DNA of 64,000 nt, taken from positions 5,084,001 through 5,148,000 of the forward strand of contig NC_088936.1 of assembly GCF_033473495.1 (NCBI RefSeq), in the 5' to 3' direction. The notes beneath the pieces were generated by a model, which had not been told where the DNA came from, made no database searches, and saw only the letters and a list, made by a program, of their open reading frames with translations. The translations under genes and the position numbers were made by a program. Below, piece after piece: positions 32,177-45,744 of the stretch; within the stretch, counting starts at the first letter, position 1; each line of letters opens with the position of its first letter. The stretch is from Cercospora beticola. Lineage: Eukaryota; Ascomycota; Dothideomycetes; Mycosphaerellales; Mycosphaerellaceae.

Positions 32177-34256
32177 TGGCCCGGCGGCTGAAGATGGAGG
32201 GTTTGCGTCTTTGTCTGCTTAAAGAGCTCTGCTGAATGTCGTCTAACGAAGAAAATGATGGTATGGTTGGTGATGTTCAAAGGGTACTGCAGCGTCGCAT
32301 TGGCTGGGGACACCAGAAGGGGGACTTGAGAGAGGAGAGCATTATTGAGTGGTTTGGCCTGAAGATCGAGATCAAAGCGGGTCCAATGACCGAAGACATG
32401 GCATGGAAAGGTGAACTGTCAGCATATTATGGCGTCAATAAGAGATAGATGAACAGGATCAGGCGAGCAACACGGTCCCGACCCGCTCCAATGCTTTCGA
32501 ACAGACCTTGGTCAAGGTCTTTGATCAATGCGACGCGCCTGAGAGGCAGGTGGGCTCTCGTGTATATCTCCTCTAGAGACCTTGTTGTTACAAAGCTTAG
32601 CATCCAGGGAGAGAACACATTGCGGAAACCTGATGAATTCTTCCTGTATTCTTCTGCTCTTCAGATTCCAGTTTTCACTCCGCACTGTTCTGCAGCTTCC
32701 CAATCGATGGTCTCGTGGTTCCGAGCTCGCAACGGGTTGACTTAGGCAAGCCGTTTCGTCCTTCACTGGTCTCTCACTCAAAAGCATTGGAGTAAGGAGT
32801 GTTCTGACCAGATCTTAAATGACATTTTCGATTGGTAGTATCGGCAGACTTCGCATGTGTTCTCTGGATGCAATCTGTCATCACTTGGGAAGCCTGTGTG
32901 TTGTTTTCTGGCTGACCTGTTGTTGTCCCGTCAAGTTGCTCCCCATCGTTGAAGCTTTGATCATACCGCAGTACATCGACGGTAGCCAAAATCATGACTG
33001 CCGCCAGAATACTTACCTGGGCTCAAGTATGTGCTCGCTCGAATATTAGAACTCGCATGTTCTCCCCTCCAATGGAAGAAGATTGTCGTTTCTTCATGGA
33101 GTTGTGCGGCACTTCGTACAACGGTGAATTCGTCTTTCGGGCAGACTAGACTGCTCACGAAAGGTGCAAGAATAGAAATCCTAGCCCGAAGATCCGGCGA
33201 AAGCCATACCGACTTTCGGTCACATACATGCCCGGTAAGATCCAGGCACGTGGGTATGAAACGACGAATCCAAGAGCATTCTGCATGTAAGCAGTGTCTG
33301 CCCTATTCGCGGAAATAATTGCCTTCACAGTTCTCCTTTGAGTGAAATTGAATACGGAGAACAACCTCGCTGTGAATGTCTTGGATTACCCACCATTGGC
33401 TCGGTCCGCATTCGTTTATTTCTGTGGTGGGACTTCGATGTCGAAGGAAAACCAGGAACAAGTATCGCTGCACATGTGCTGCAGTCTACTGTAAGCTAAG
33501 GCCGGAAAAGCTTGCACAAGACGTGCTTGAGACGCCAAGGAATGTTAGGCTAGTCCACATGTCTCATCCGATACTTGACCATTCATAGCTCGTTGTTCGC
33601 TAAACACGTGCTTGAAGGGCTGCTTGTCAACATCCGCATTGCTAATGGCATTTTCACTCTTGCGCTGCGACGCCAATGGCGTGAATGAAGCAGAATCCAC
33701 CCAAAGCACCGAGCTCGAAACATGCATCCCGGGAATGCGCTTGTAACCCTAAGGCTACTCCATCGATTCTGTTTCCCTGGCACTATGGATTGTCAGCAGT
33801 CCAATGCCATCGCAGCGTGCGAGCACGAGATCGCAGCATAGGATCACGTTTTTGCTGTTTTGGCTTCATTCGAATGGATCGAGTTTCGAATGCGAACGCC
33901 ACGCATGGTCATGCAAGGTAGTTTTCTGTACCATCATGGTGGGCATGGACTCTGGTTCCAGCGGTCGAGACTCCACAGCGTGGTGTTCAGGCCCTCGACT
34001 TCATCTTTGCTGGTTGAACCGTTGAAGCCGTGTCGTGTGAGTGAAACCAGCAATACGAACGTGCGAAGAGAGGTATAGCCGTGAAAATGTCTTCAGCGTG
34101 TGGAAGTGGTATAAAGATTCGTGGTTGCTGCGAGAGCGAGAGAGCATTCCATCAGCAAGCAACACCAGCCAACAGCAGCATCAGCAACTTCCAAAAGTCC
34201 TTCTTTTACCTCATCACTCACTCACCAACCCAAGATCGCCACAAACCTCCTTCAAA
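32177..34256. other. Gene-poor stretch, 2.1 kb
   Basis: Only short, unconvincing frames on either strand. The last 200 bp contain a CAACA/CAGCA-rich leader that precedes the secreted-protein gene. Confidence 0.4.
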
Positions 34257-34896
34257 ATGAAGTTCTTCGCCTACGCCGCCGCTGCCCTCCCACTGGCAAG
34301 CGCAGTCATGATTCCCCGCGAACTCCAGATCGACACAACACCGCTCAGCTGCAACATTGACCTGGACTTGGATGTGAACCTCGACCAGGCTGGCAATCAG
34401 GCTGTGAACCAAGTTGATGTTCTGGGTGTTCTTTCGAAGCTTCTTGCAGATGGTATGCGCATTCCACGTCTCTGATACGCGAAGCAGAGGGTTGGAAGAC
34501 TGATTGAATCTCAGGTGAAATCGACATTACCGATGTCGATACTCGTGTCTCAAAGCGAGCTGATGTTCCTTTCTTGCACTGCGGCTACTCACGTGCTGCT
34601 CGTAAGTCGACCCTGAGCTTGCACACTGAAGAGTAATAGGTGTTTTCCAATCAGACAGCTGCTGATAACGTATCCAGGCTGCGCTCTCAGCTCCGGTGGT
34701 GCTCTTGCTACCTGCGTCTGGGCCGCTATTTCCTTTGGCAAGGACATCAAGGAAGACTCAAAGTGTATCGCTGCGGTTGCTGCTTTTGGCGCAAACTTGG
34801 TGAGTAACTCTCCTGTCCGTCTCTCTCTGTTTGGCCATGTTACTGATGCATTTGTTTTAGCCACAAGATTGCAGACTCTGCTTGGGAGTCAACTAG
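34257..34896 (+). CDS. Small secreted cysteine-rich protein with Kex2-type propeptide site
   Basis: Four exons (34257-34452, 34515-34601, 34678-34799, 34861-34896) give 146 aa. The N-terminus (MKFFAYAAAALPLASA) is a clear signal peptide. An acidic Asp/Leu/Asn-rich stretch follows (NIDLDLDVNLDQ), then VSKR, a dibasic site where Kex2 would cut. The part after it holds six cysteines, spaced through HCGYSRAARCALSSGG, ATC, SKC, QDC and LC, and ends at GVN. No CC doublets, so it is not a hydrophobin. This pre-pro layout is common among fungal effectors and secreted peptides, but no specific family or activity is claimed. All three introns have GT-AG ends and keep the frame. Confidence 0.78.
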
Positions 34897-36615
<1,719 letters not shown>

Positions 36616-37308
36616 AGCATTTTCAGCGAAGGAGTTTCAGGAGTGGGATTGTGCATTTTGCACGATATGAGCATGTGCATAATGCTGGAGCATTTTGATG
36701 TCCTTTGTGTTTCGGTTTCGTTTGTCGAAATGGGTCGCAGCTTTGGCTTCGCTGACCGTGTATGGATAGCATTTTGCGAGTAGTGCATATCTATCATCGT
36801 GCGTTGTGAGAAAACGCGAACGCGATGGCCACATTCCCGGCTTTCCGGATCACGCATGGAGATTTCTTGGCGCATCAGGCCGCTTGCTTACTTCACTCAA
36901 TACCAGCACAGCTTGCCTTGGCTACTTACATAAAGGTAACCAAAATGGGAAACTCAGGCAGCCACATATCCAGAGTCAAGCGCTAAACAACAGAAGTCAG
37001 GGATTAGGTGACACCTCACTCGCAAACCAGGGCAATGAAAACAAAGAGAGATCCAATGGCCGTTGTTGGCTGCAGCCGCTTTTGGAGATACTCTTCAATG
37101 GAGACAATGAACCTGGCTCCGAGTCGATTTTCCAACAATACGAAACTTGGACACGTTCCTCTTCCCAGGACACCTTGACAAGTCTCCAGCTACATCAATA
37201 ATCTCGCGCACGTCTTCACTTGGATTCATCCCAATCCCCTTGTCTGCAATGTAAGTTCGCGATTGAGTGACATTGACTTCAGCCCATTGACATTGAGCCA
37301 GGGCAGAA
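36616..37308. other. Intergenic, 0.7 kb
   Basis: No gene recognised between HMT1 and the membrane-protein gene. Confidence 0.4.
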
Positions 37309-38034
37309 ATGTGGTCAATAGACCAAATCGATCGCAACTATGATGTTGAGCCTTTCTACCACGATCTTCGCTCGGAAGCACTGAGGGACTATGTTGAATA
37401 CTTCAACCTCAATCCCAGATCCTGGCGCAGCAGAGAGTACTTGATAGCAGTTCTGAAGCGGCACTACCAGACGGAGCGCAATTTCGCGGAACAAAAGCTG
37501 CTCGAGGATGAACGAAGAAGAGCACTCGAAGCCGAAGAAAAGGCGGTCCAGAACGAATGGAGGCTCAGAATGTGTCTTCTTGGACTACTTCTCGCCCTGG
37601 TAGAAGCTCAGCGCTTCACGAACTTCGAACTTATCCAGATGCCGGAATGGTTCAGCCAGGCCGGACTATTGTGCTACAAATTCAACCCCTTCGCGTACGC
37701 CTTTGCGTACGCAGTACTTGGTCGCTCTAGATTCAGCATTCCGCGCATTATCCTGGATCAAATTGTCCTCTTCGTTGGTCAAGTGGTTCTTCCTGCCGTC
37801 TACGGACCGTCAACTTTCAGCTTTTCGGTTGGTTCTGTTCTGCTGGAATTGTTTAAATTTACTTCTCTGGGCGGGGGTTTGCCCATCATTGGTCCACTTC
37901 TAGACCGTGCTCGGAAGGAGGATCGACAATTACAGCGCGACATTGATCTCTGGATGTTCGTTCGTATGTACTTATGGTCGGGATACTCGATCGTTGCACT
38001 GGTTGTCGCACTGTTGGATAAAGCAAGTCAGTAA
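37309..38034 (+). CDS. Hypothetical membrane protein
   Basis: Single exon of 241 aa. The N-terminal 75 residues are soluble and charged, with a helical, probably coiled-coil stretch (KLLEDERRRALEAEEKAVQ). Hydrophobic segments follow: MCLLGLLLALVEA, FAYAFAYAVLG, IILDQIVLFVGQVVLPAVYG and a last one near the C-terminus (SGYSIVALVVALLD). I recognise no family. The uninterrupted frame and protein-like composition support a real gene; function unknown. Confidence 0.62.
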   Translation: MWSIDQIDRNYDVEPFYHDLRSEALRDYVEYFNLNPRSWRSREYLIAVLKRHYQTERNFAEQKLLEDERRRALEAEEKAVQNEWRLRMCLLGLLLALVEAQRFTNFELIQMPEWFSQAGLLCYKFNPFAYAFAYAVLGRSRFSIPRIILDQIVLFVGQVVLPAVYGPSTFSFSVGSVLLELFKFTSLGGGLPIIGPLLDRARKEDRQLQRDIDLWMFVRMYLWSGYSIVALVVALLDKASQ

Positions 38035-38777
38035 TCGCAATTGATCATCGAACTTCAAACGATAGGTCAATCCGTTGTTCAAACACAAATCGATCATGGT
38101 GTTGAATTACTATGACTATCTAGAAGCGAAGGTGTACAAGTAAAATCAAGCCTCTCGGCGTGTTTATGGTCCGTATATCGCCTTGGCATTGAACTCGAAG
38201 CCGCTTCCTGAGTGAAAATGGCTGATCGCGATCACTAGTGATGCGCAGCTTAGCTTCCTAGCACTCAAGAGAAGAGGATGTAGAGAAAGACGGGCAGATG
38301 TTTAGGGCAGAGGAGCTTACCACGATATAAATCCAGCTTCGAAGGTAAATTCTACGATAGCAAATGCTAATTCATTCAATTGAAATTGGGCCGGTTGGAA
38401 CACAATGGACACGCATGCAGGATAAGTGAGTGTGTTCAGGAAAATCCGTTCGCATATGGAATCTACTCTCAGAGTCGAACTCAGAACTCCGGGATGTGGA
38501 CCCCCAAACAGACATTCACGCTCCTGCTGCGACCTAACCGAACGAGGAGTCTGGTGGGTGCTAGTCCTTCTTTTGGCCTTTCTCCTTGTTCAACCACGGT
38601 CTGCAGCGGTCCGCAAATTTCTGCAGCCTGTTTCTACGGGTCGTAGCCTCCTGTACAGAACGTGTGGGCCAAAAAGTCCTTTGTAACAAAACAATGACTT
38701 CCAAAAGAGCCAAGTAAGAACCAAGCGCCCTGATTCTCCGTTAGCGAGATTTTCCATACGAGAGTTGTACGCGGAGC
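38035..38777. other. Intergenic, 0.7 kb
   Basis: No gene recognised. A tRNA-like T-loop string near 38470 lacks the rest of a tRNA. Confidence 0.4.
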
Positions 38778-40891
38778 TCACAAAGATACATAGCTTAGCC
38801 ACCCTAAAACAGCCGCATCATGGCAAGTGACAGGTCCCGGTATATCGTGATTCTTGCAAACCTGCACCGTCCATGGCAGCAGCCAGTTCCTGCGATCGAC
38901 TATCGCGACGCCGAGCGGCGCAAGACTTATCATATTGAGAGGGGGCAAAAGCCACAGAAATTGCAGTCCTAGATCATGTCGCCTTTTTCCATTGGTCAGG
39001 GACTCTAGCGAAGTCGACAAGAACGCAAGGGCCAGGAATGGTAGCCTAAGCCAAATCTGTAGCCAGGTGAGCATGGATGACGGATGAACGATGGGTGAAC
39101 TTACACCAGGCGGCAGAGTGACAGTGTACAGGCCGAAAAGAATGGTAAGCAAGAGGCCCGTCACCAAAGATGCTGTTCGCAGCAGCCAAAGCATTGGCAA
39201 TTGCCATGAAACTGGATTCCACTGCAAATGCAACTTCGATTGAAGCAAGAGCCATATACTAAAAGTACTGGTGACTGCAAAACCTACGACAAGTATATTC
39301 CTTTCTGTTGGTGATATCGTGAGAGCCGAAGCGTGGAGCCCACCATTGCTCTCGAACGACTTTTCTGCCAGCGGTCCTGCCTTGTAGGCTTTCCAACGTG
39401 CCAGTACAGGAATGAACACAGGCAGAACCACTGCCAATGGTAAGAATGAGAGCGTGAGTATAACTCGAGATGCGAACATCAACACCAACCAGCAGATCAG
39501 AGGCGTGCGAACCGTGACTGCGTTTGCCTGCACAAGAATCGTTTCCTGGTGATTGAGGGACTTGACTTCGAATTCTGAGCCTATGACCAACGAGTAATCC
39601 CATGTTTCGGGTGTCCTGGTTATGATAATGTTCGAGAATGGCGTTAGTGGGAGCTTAAATACCCTTGCGCCGTCGTGTCCATCAACCAGAAGAGTATGCC
39701 ACCAGCCCTTATCATCTTTCGAGATCGACATGTGCAATACAAAGGCAATCGTGGCTCCTCCAGCTAAAGATTTTCGTAAAACAACACTTCCATGGAAAGG
39801 CTTTTCAGGAAATCCACCGTTCTCGGCCTGGCGTAAGAAGAAGCTGGATGAATCCCTGTGCCAATTTTCAGCAGGCTCAGCACTGGCGATCTCAAAGCCA
39901 GGGTCACTTCGATGGGAGAGGCAGCACGAGATCACTTCCTCATTGAGCTGGAGTAGTGGTCGGCGTCTCGCTTGAGTAGCTCTATGCAGTACCGTGAAGC
40001 GCCTCGTCACGTTCGGACATGCCTCGGTGTTGCGCCACGTCGATCGCTTTGTACTTACAACGCTGCACCGAGTAGCGAAGTAGGTGTCACGCGTGTCGGA
40101 AACTTTTCGAACAAGAAGTGTGAGAGTGTGCGTAGGGTTCTCCTCGAAACAGCAATTCAAAGCGACCAGCATCTCTTCCGGGTAGAAATCGGGTCGAGCC
40201 CATTGGCGCTCAGCAAGACCATATATATGACTGCCAAGTCGGCGGCTAGTGAACAAAGGCTGTTGAAGCCAGTGGCGAGGATCACGGATACGGGGACGAC
40301 GGTTGACCCAGCGGGTAGGAAGGTCAAATCGCACGCCTTTGTCCACCAACTCGAAGCTGTGATCAAGATGCAGGCCATGTTTGTCGGTGGGGACAAACCG
40401 GCCACATTCTCGAAAGGCAAGAGGTGATTTTGCCAGCGTATCGAGCGGCGTCGAGGTTTCGACATCATAGCACACGTTCCCTCCCATCTGAGGGACGTAT
40501 GCGAGCCAGGAAAAGATACTATGATCAGAATGTGTTCGAAGTAACTCCATCTGAAGCCTGGCGAAACGTAGCAGACCTCTGCCAAGTTGTACCAGCGATA
40601 CATCGAGTTTATGGCCTCTGCTAGCTCCGCACTCGAGCTCTTGTCGATGCAGCACGTATCGATCCAGCAATATTTGTATCCGTCTTGAGAAGCTTGCTTC
40701 CGTGTGTAGTTCAGCTTTTCCCAGCCAGCCCTCGCTCGAAGTCCTTCAATGTCTGCAGTCACATATTGGAATGTGATTTCTTCGTCTGCCGGCAGCCATA
40801 CGTGCGACAGTATGGCATATTTCGGAAGCTTTCGTTCATCGTTGAAGGTTTCGAGCTTCAGCTCCTCACAGTCTGCTCTGAGAAGCCGCAT
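38778..40891 (-). pseudogene. HET-domain gene broken by an internal deletion and frameshift
   Basis: From ATG 40891 the frame encodes a HET N-terminus: MRLLRADCEELKLETF, YAILSHVW (25-32), WIDTCCIDK (76-84), NSMYRWYNLAEVCY (95-108). At about 40568 the frame must change to continue: the next segment, RFARLQMELLRTHSDHSIFSW, belongs after the HET domain in this family (compare F-x-RLQ-E-I-x-DQSIFAW). The middle, including the expected RGWTLQEL and LLYGEG blocks, is missing. No intron fits the junction. Downstream the frame is open for about 595 codons to 38778 and includes SPLAFRECG, DKGVRFDLP and at least five hydrophobic segments near the C-terminus. HET proteins act in vegetative incompatibility; this copy is probably inactive, or expressed only as a truncated piece. 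Confidence 0.72.
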
Positions 40892-42838
40892 GCCTGCCAG
40901 TCATTCAGTGAAACGGCGCTGGTAGCTCGGTTTTGATGCGTTCGTTTGATGGCAGCATTGCTTTGAGCGGTGGCTTCGCGCATCAAGAGGTCAACACAGA
41001 AACAGAATAGCAAGCTGAAGTCGAGGAACAAAACGCGACAAGGTTGTAACGCTGCGCACGGGGACATCGATCCTACTGAGGAGTGTTATGCAGCCACTCC
41101 TCGATGCACTCCGTGGCTATGCTCTAGACCATGAGCTGAGGCATCTTCTTCCATTCATTGGTTCCACTCCTCAGCCTGGCCTTGGCCGTTCAGCCTTGCG
41201 GTCACAGCATGGCTTGATTATTGGATGGCCTGAGCCACTTGTGCACATTGTCGGGATGTGAGAGCGGCAACGCGTCCGATCCCTGTTCGTACGATGAGAA
41301 TGCCTCAGTGGATGCTGAGATCCTAGCCTCAGTGTGATGAATGTCAGAGTACATGTACCGTACTGGAAAGGTTGTGACGATAGAGGAGATGCAAATGCGG
41401 CAGTGGGAAACTTCGGTGCCTGAGGATCCGTGCATCCGAGGCTCCCGGTCTGCACTTCACTTCACGTCGTCTCTCTCAGCACAACACCATTTCCTACGCT
41501 ACGCAAACGTTTCGAAGACTGCATCCACGCTTAGCTCCGCAGGGGTCGCATGTAGAGTGTGCCCCCGAAGACTCTTCTCCATGCATTCGCCTTGCCGCCA
41601 GCGCGATTCGAACTCTTGTTCCAGAGACGCGCAGTGGAAGATCTGCAGCACTTCATGAGTAGTACACCTAGATTCGCTCTCTCTGGTCCTCTGGATCGAG
41701 AGCCATGAGGTAGCGACAGGATGTCCGCGATGCTGCAGAGAACTTAAGGACTCAAGCTGCAGCTATTTGACGTGCAAACATGTTCCATTGGCGTGCTCAT
41801 CAAAATCTCAACTATGAACACGCCAGTTGAAATCTTTCGATTATGTTAGATCTGTTTCGAAGCTCTCGATCGCAGTATGCTGCTCCTCGGTGGTATCTGT
41901 GTGCCTCCTCCTCAGCCTGGATGTAGGGTTGACAAGAGAAGAAGCACTATCTAACAAGACCTTGAGCGTTGGCATTGGATGTCAACGCTACGAATATTTG
42001 CACCCGCCGTAGGTCTCAGGCATCACTGTGACTATCTCCACAGCCTTGCCAGCTAAGTGGCTCTCAGAGTTGCCCATGCGGCCCTAAGCATTGTCATGCT
42101 CCGCCGCGGGAACATTGGTATCACACTGGCTGTGCCCAACCTTGACGCTGATCTTTTGAAAATATCTTAAGATATGCGGCTGCTGTGGGTGTGGCCGATA
42201 TCAAGCTTTCGACATCGATGGAGGTCCATCGAAATCCCTTGGCGTTTTCTCCAGCTCACTTGACTTGTTGCTCACGCAGCTTCGCTTCCCAACTCACGTG
42301 CTGACAATGCATATGACAGCTACGCAGGCAGACGCCAGACATTTGCATGGCTTACCAGTTCATGACTTCATCGGTGCATTTTTGGACATTGGAACGCCAC
42401 AACCGCATTTCACAAGACATTCACTTCACATCTGGAGCCTTCGGTGACCCCATCAAGAAGAATAAGTGGGTCTCGAGCAGCCATTTTGCTGCATTTCGTT
42501 GGCTCGTAGCTTTAACAGTCATGCGGGTCCTGGAGCTGCCGTTTGTGGAGACCATTGTTGCCTGTAGTTCAGTTTTACTTGGATGTGCCGATCAATGGTA
42601 ACAATAGCTCGATGGCACTTGGCTCTGGCTTGTTCTTCCGACAACACCCACCTTCGACATAAATTCCTTGCCTCGACTCTTTCAACTTTCGTCAACAATC
42701 AACATCACTCGCACACTTTTCAACTCCGTGCTGGGCTTCTCTCACACACAACGCATTCCATACACCACGATCACAAGGTAGGTCAAAGGTCGCGGTCGCT
42801 TTGACTACTTGTTGCTGACCACCGCCAACAGCGTCAAC
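40892..42838. other. Gene-poor stretch, 1.9 kb
   Basis: No supported coding gene. The last part holds a 5'-UTR intron for the next gene: donor AAG|GTAGGT at 42778 and acceptor GCCAACAG at 42831, seven bases before the ATG. Confidence 0.45.
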
Positions 42839-43411
42839 ATGCCGAACGCAGAACAAACACCCCAGGCCTCAGACCTTCGCAACAAGGATCCTATCCTACA
42901 CTTCACCGGCGTTTGCGGTCATTGCCTGTATCGCACCTTCATCGAGTTCATCCTCATCGTCATCTTCTTCGCCGTGATGAGCGAGCGTCGAGCGCTCTAC
43001 CAGGCGATGCAAGTTGCGCCTGTAGAGCACCTCTCGACCTGGAGAGAACTCGTCATCACGCACTCTCTCTGTTCGACCATCTTCGCTCACGCTCTCTTCG
43101 GTGTCTCGCTCCTTGGCATGGTACCCCATTTCATGGTTACCGCGCTCATCGACGCCACTCTCATCGGCTTCGGCATCCTCACGGCCGAGCAGCCAGACAT
43201 GTCGATGATGTTCGATTTCCAAGATCCTAGACCAGATATCATGCTGATGTGGGGATCACTCCTGCCGCTTCCTTACCTTCTCGTCACTGGCAGCACCATC
43301 GGCGGATTATTCGGTTGCTTACTTCAACTTCTTGGCGAAGGCTTGGAGGAGATGCGCTCCAAGGGTACATCGTCGCAGCAAGGCCGGGAGGACAGCCCTG
43401 GGGTCAGTTGA
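42839..43411 (+). CDS. Hypothetical multi-pass membrane protein
   Basis: 190 aa from ATG 42839 (MPNAEQTPQASDL). Four hydrophobic segments are visible: FIEFILIVIFFAVM, LCSTIFAHALFGVSLLGM, MVTALIDATLIGFGIL and PYLLVTGSTIGGLFGCLLQLL. A short hydrophilic tail rich in Ser/Gln/Glu follows. A predicted 54-bp intron in the leader (42778-42831) supports this start. No family recognised and no function assigned. Confidence 0.62.
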   Translation: MPNAEQTPQASDLRNKDPILHFTGVCGHCLYRTFIEFILIVIFFAVMSERRALYQAMQVAPVEHLSTWRELVITHSLCSTIFAHALFGVSLLGMVPHFMVTALIDATLIGFGILTAEQPDMSMMFDFQDPRPDIMLMWGSLLPLPYLLVTGSTIGGLFGCLLQLLGEGLEEMRSKGTSSQQGREDSPGVS

Positions 43412-43572
43412 CAATATCGCCTCCAAAGAAAGATCAAGTTTGCTAATGCATCGCAGCTTCTCGTAGTACGTGCTCCAGCGATCGATCAGAAGCCAGGCGC
43501 TGCCATCGAGTATGTCATCAAGGATGAGTGAAGCTGCGAACATCGACATGAGAAGACTTTGAGGAAAGGCGG

Positions 43573-43671
43573 CCGTACGAGGAACGACTTACGACACGAA
43601 AAGATTCTGAGGAACGGTGAAAGAGACGCCTGGGCCTAGAAGACCGTACGAGGAATGTCATTACTTACGAC
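43573..43671. repeat. Imperfect direct repeat pair
   Basis: CCGTACGAGGAAYG followed by CTTACGACA occurs twice, at about 43573-43596 and 43643-43671, in the short gap between two genes. Likely a small local duplication. Confidence 0.5.
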
Positions 43672-43759
43672 AAATGCATTGCATGCGATGTACATGACTG
43701 GGGTCTTCATCCCTTCATAGATACGTACATCATCGCAGAATTTACGATACTGCACTTCA

Positions 43760-45286
43760 TCATTTCCTCACTGAGATGTAGTACGGCTTTGGCTCGTTAC
43801 TCCAACTGACACTCCCAGCCTCGTACACATACTCCTTCCACGTCCACTTCTCATCTTCTCCACACCGTACCGCCGGAAACATGGTCTCTCCTTCGTTCTC
43901 CCTTCTCCCATTCATCTTCCCCTTCTCAATCTTCCTCCTCTTCCCCTCCACCACCTCACAATCATCCTCCCCACCCCTCTTCCTCTTCCCACCCACCCTA
44001 CTCCCACTCCTCGTCCTCCCCATCGGAACCAAAGGCCTCGTACTAATAACCCTCGTTCCCCTCCTTACCCCCTCCTTCCCACCCAGCATTTTCACCAAAG
44101 CCAAATCTGTCTCGGGCTCCAGTTTCAAATTATTAACCAGCACCACATCTGCCTCTCCCAACCAATCCTTCACACACTCCAATTTCAAAAAATCACCTAC
44201 CTTCAACACGATCCTTTCCTTGAAATTCTCCTGCTCAGTTGCCAAACCCCATAGCTTAGCGCGCTCGTGAAATTGTCCCAGATGCAAAGCTGCTAGACCC
44301 GCGCTTCTGCTTTCCCGCTCGATGCCGTAGGAGAGACAACCTGTGGTGAGGGATGCTTGGAGACAAGTTTGACCTACTCCAGATCCAAGATCCAAATACG
44401 TTGAGTTTTCGTTGAGGTTTGTTTGGAGGAACAGCGTTTGGAGAAAAGGTGGTAAAAGTTCTCCATAGGTCGATTCAGTGTTCGAAGTACTTGGCCGAGA
44501 GAGGTTGTGAGCAGCGTCGGCGATGATACGGTCGTGGAGTTGAGCGAGAAAGTGGGTTGTTAGGTCGAATGGATAGGGTAGGGTGAGGTGAGGAGTTGGA
44601 GGAAAGAAAGCAGGGTGAGTGAGGTTGCCGATGAGACGTTGGAGAGGGTGGAAGTTGTTGGTGTTGGCGAAGTGTTCGAATGTTCTCTCGATCATTCGGC
44701 CCATGATCTCGATTTCAAGGGAGGTGAGGTTTCCGGCTTGGATGTGGAAGACTTGAATTGTGCGAACGATATCGTCGATAGGATCCAGAGGACGTGCGTA
44801 GCAGTGCGTGTGTTTGTGACTTCTTTTGCTTAACGTGAAGCGTTCGATCGCACCGGAGGAAGGATATCTCAAGTAGAGAGTGCTGTCGGGAGCAGGATCG
44901 TAGTTGTCAGCAGAATGGTGTAATTTAGCGAGGAAAAGGCCAGCATATCTGCCCATTGGTTCATCTTGATGTGTGGGTGTTGAAGGGAGGAACGCAGTGA
45001 AATCGGCATGGCCATCGTGGAGCAGCCATCGAAGCTCCTGGAGGAGAATGTCACCCCTCGTGTTTGTCGCCTCTTGATGCGCGTTGTTGAATGATTCTGT
45101 TTGCTGTTTGCGTTTTTGATTGCGTGTCATCATCATTGATGCCACGATGCCCATGATTGTTGCTGTATGATCTGACCGAAAGAGACAAAGGGCTCGGTGC
45201 GCCTCATATACTCGCAACTTACCAGCAAGAATACAAGACTTGGGACATGCATTGAACGCAGGAGACTTGCATTGTCTCAGCACCAT
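43760..45286 (-). CDS. DOT1-fold methyltransferase
   Basis: Class I SAM methyltransferase with the signature of DOT1, the histone H3 Lys79 methyltransferase: YGELLPPFLQTLFLQ, then LDLGSGVGQTCLQASL with SAM-binding GSGVG, GIERESRSAGLAALH, and DVVLVNNLKLEPE. A basic KRKRGGEDD..KRRK segment follows near the C-terminus. The long frame contains a 60-bp in-frame intron (45222-45163, donor GTAAGT, end ATACAG); removing it gives about 488 aa, and a later ATG at 45154 is also possible. The N-terminal half (LDPIDDIVRTIQVFHIQA) resembles the fungal DOT1 pre-catalytic region. The protein is short and divergent for fungal Dot1, so it may be a paralog. Substrate is inferred. Confidence 0.78.
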   Translation of the reverse strand: MVLRQCKSPAFNACPKSCILAGKLRVYEAHRALCLFRSDHTATIMGIVASMMMTRNQKRKQQTESFNNAHQEATNTRGDILLQELRWLLHDGHADFTAFLPSTPTHQDEPMGRYAGLFLAKLHHSADNYDPAPDSTLYLRYPSSGAIERFTLSKRSHKHTHCYARPLDPIDDIVRTIQVFHIQAGNLTSLEIEIMGRMIERTFEHFANTNNFHPLQRLIGNLTHPAFFPPTPHLTLPYPFDLTTHFLAQLHDRIIADAAHNLSRPSTSNTESTYGELLPPFLQTLFLQTNLNENSTYLDLGSGVGQTCLQASLTTGCLSYGIERESRSAGLAALHLGQFHERAKLWGLATEQENFKERIVLKVGDFLKLECVKDWLGEADVVLVNNLKLEPETDLALVKMLGGKEGVRRGTRVISTRPLVPMGRTRSGSRVGGKRKRGGEDDCEVVEGKRRKIEKGKMNGRRENEGETMFPAVRCGEDEKWTWKEYVYEAGSVSWSNEPKPYYISVRK

Positions 45287-45744
45287 CGATGAGACATTGT
45301 GTAGAACGAAAGCCGGACAGTCTTGGGCACTTGAACTGCCAATTCCTGCTACTCAGACAAGAAATCATCTTTCGAATGATCTCTCAGGTGTGCGGCTGTC
45401 CACAGCGTAATGAAAAGCGTGGCGAGCGTCGGTCGAAAAAGTGAATCAGTAAATCAGTTCTTGCATTCATGTCAATAATGTCGTAATGTTGCTCAAAAGC
45501 TCATCATCTATGTCGCTACGGGACCTGTACACGCTTAGCCGCTGAAATGCATGCAACAACGCTCAATCCAGAACGATCAAGCAAGCCTGCAGAGAACCGA
45601 AAACTCCGCTCGGTTCGCGCTTACAGGTGAAGCACACGATTCCAGTCAAGACATCATGGCTGAAAGACTCTTCTACCGGAGAAGGGCAGCCACAGTCTCA
45701 GCTGCACGGATTCTCACACCGTGGTGAACACCAGCTGGAAAGTC
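45287..45744. other. Intergenic, 0.46 kb
   Basis: No gene recognised between the DOT1-like and hydrolase genes, which lie on the same strand. Confidence 0.45.

Noticed and set aside
41341..41658. 105-codon + frame starting MSEYMYRTGK
   Set aside because: No homology recognised; its end overlaps a string resembling a tRNA T-loop in reverse, and no further support was found.
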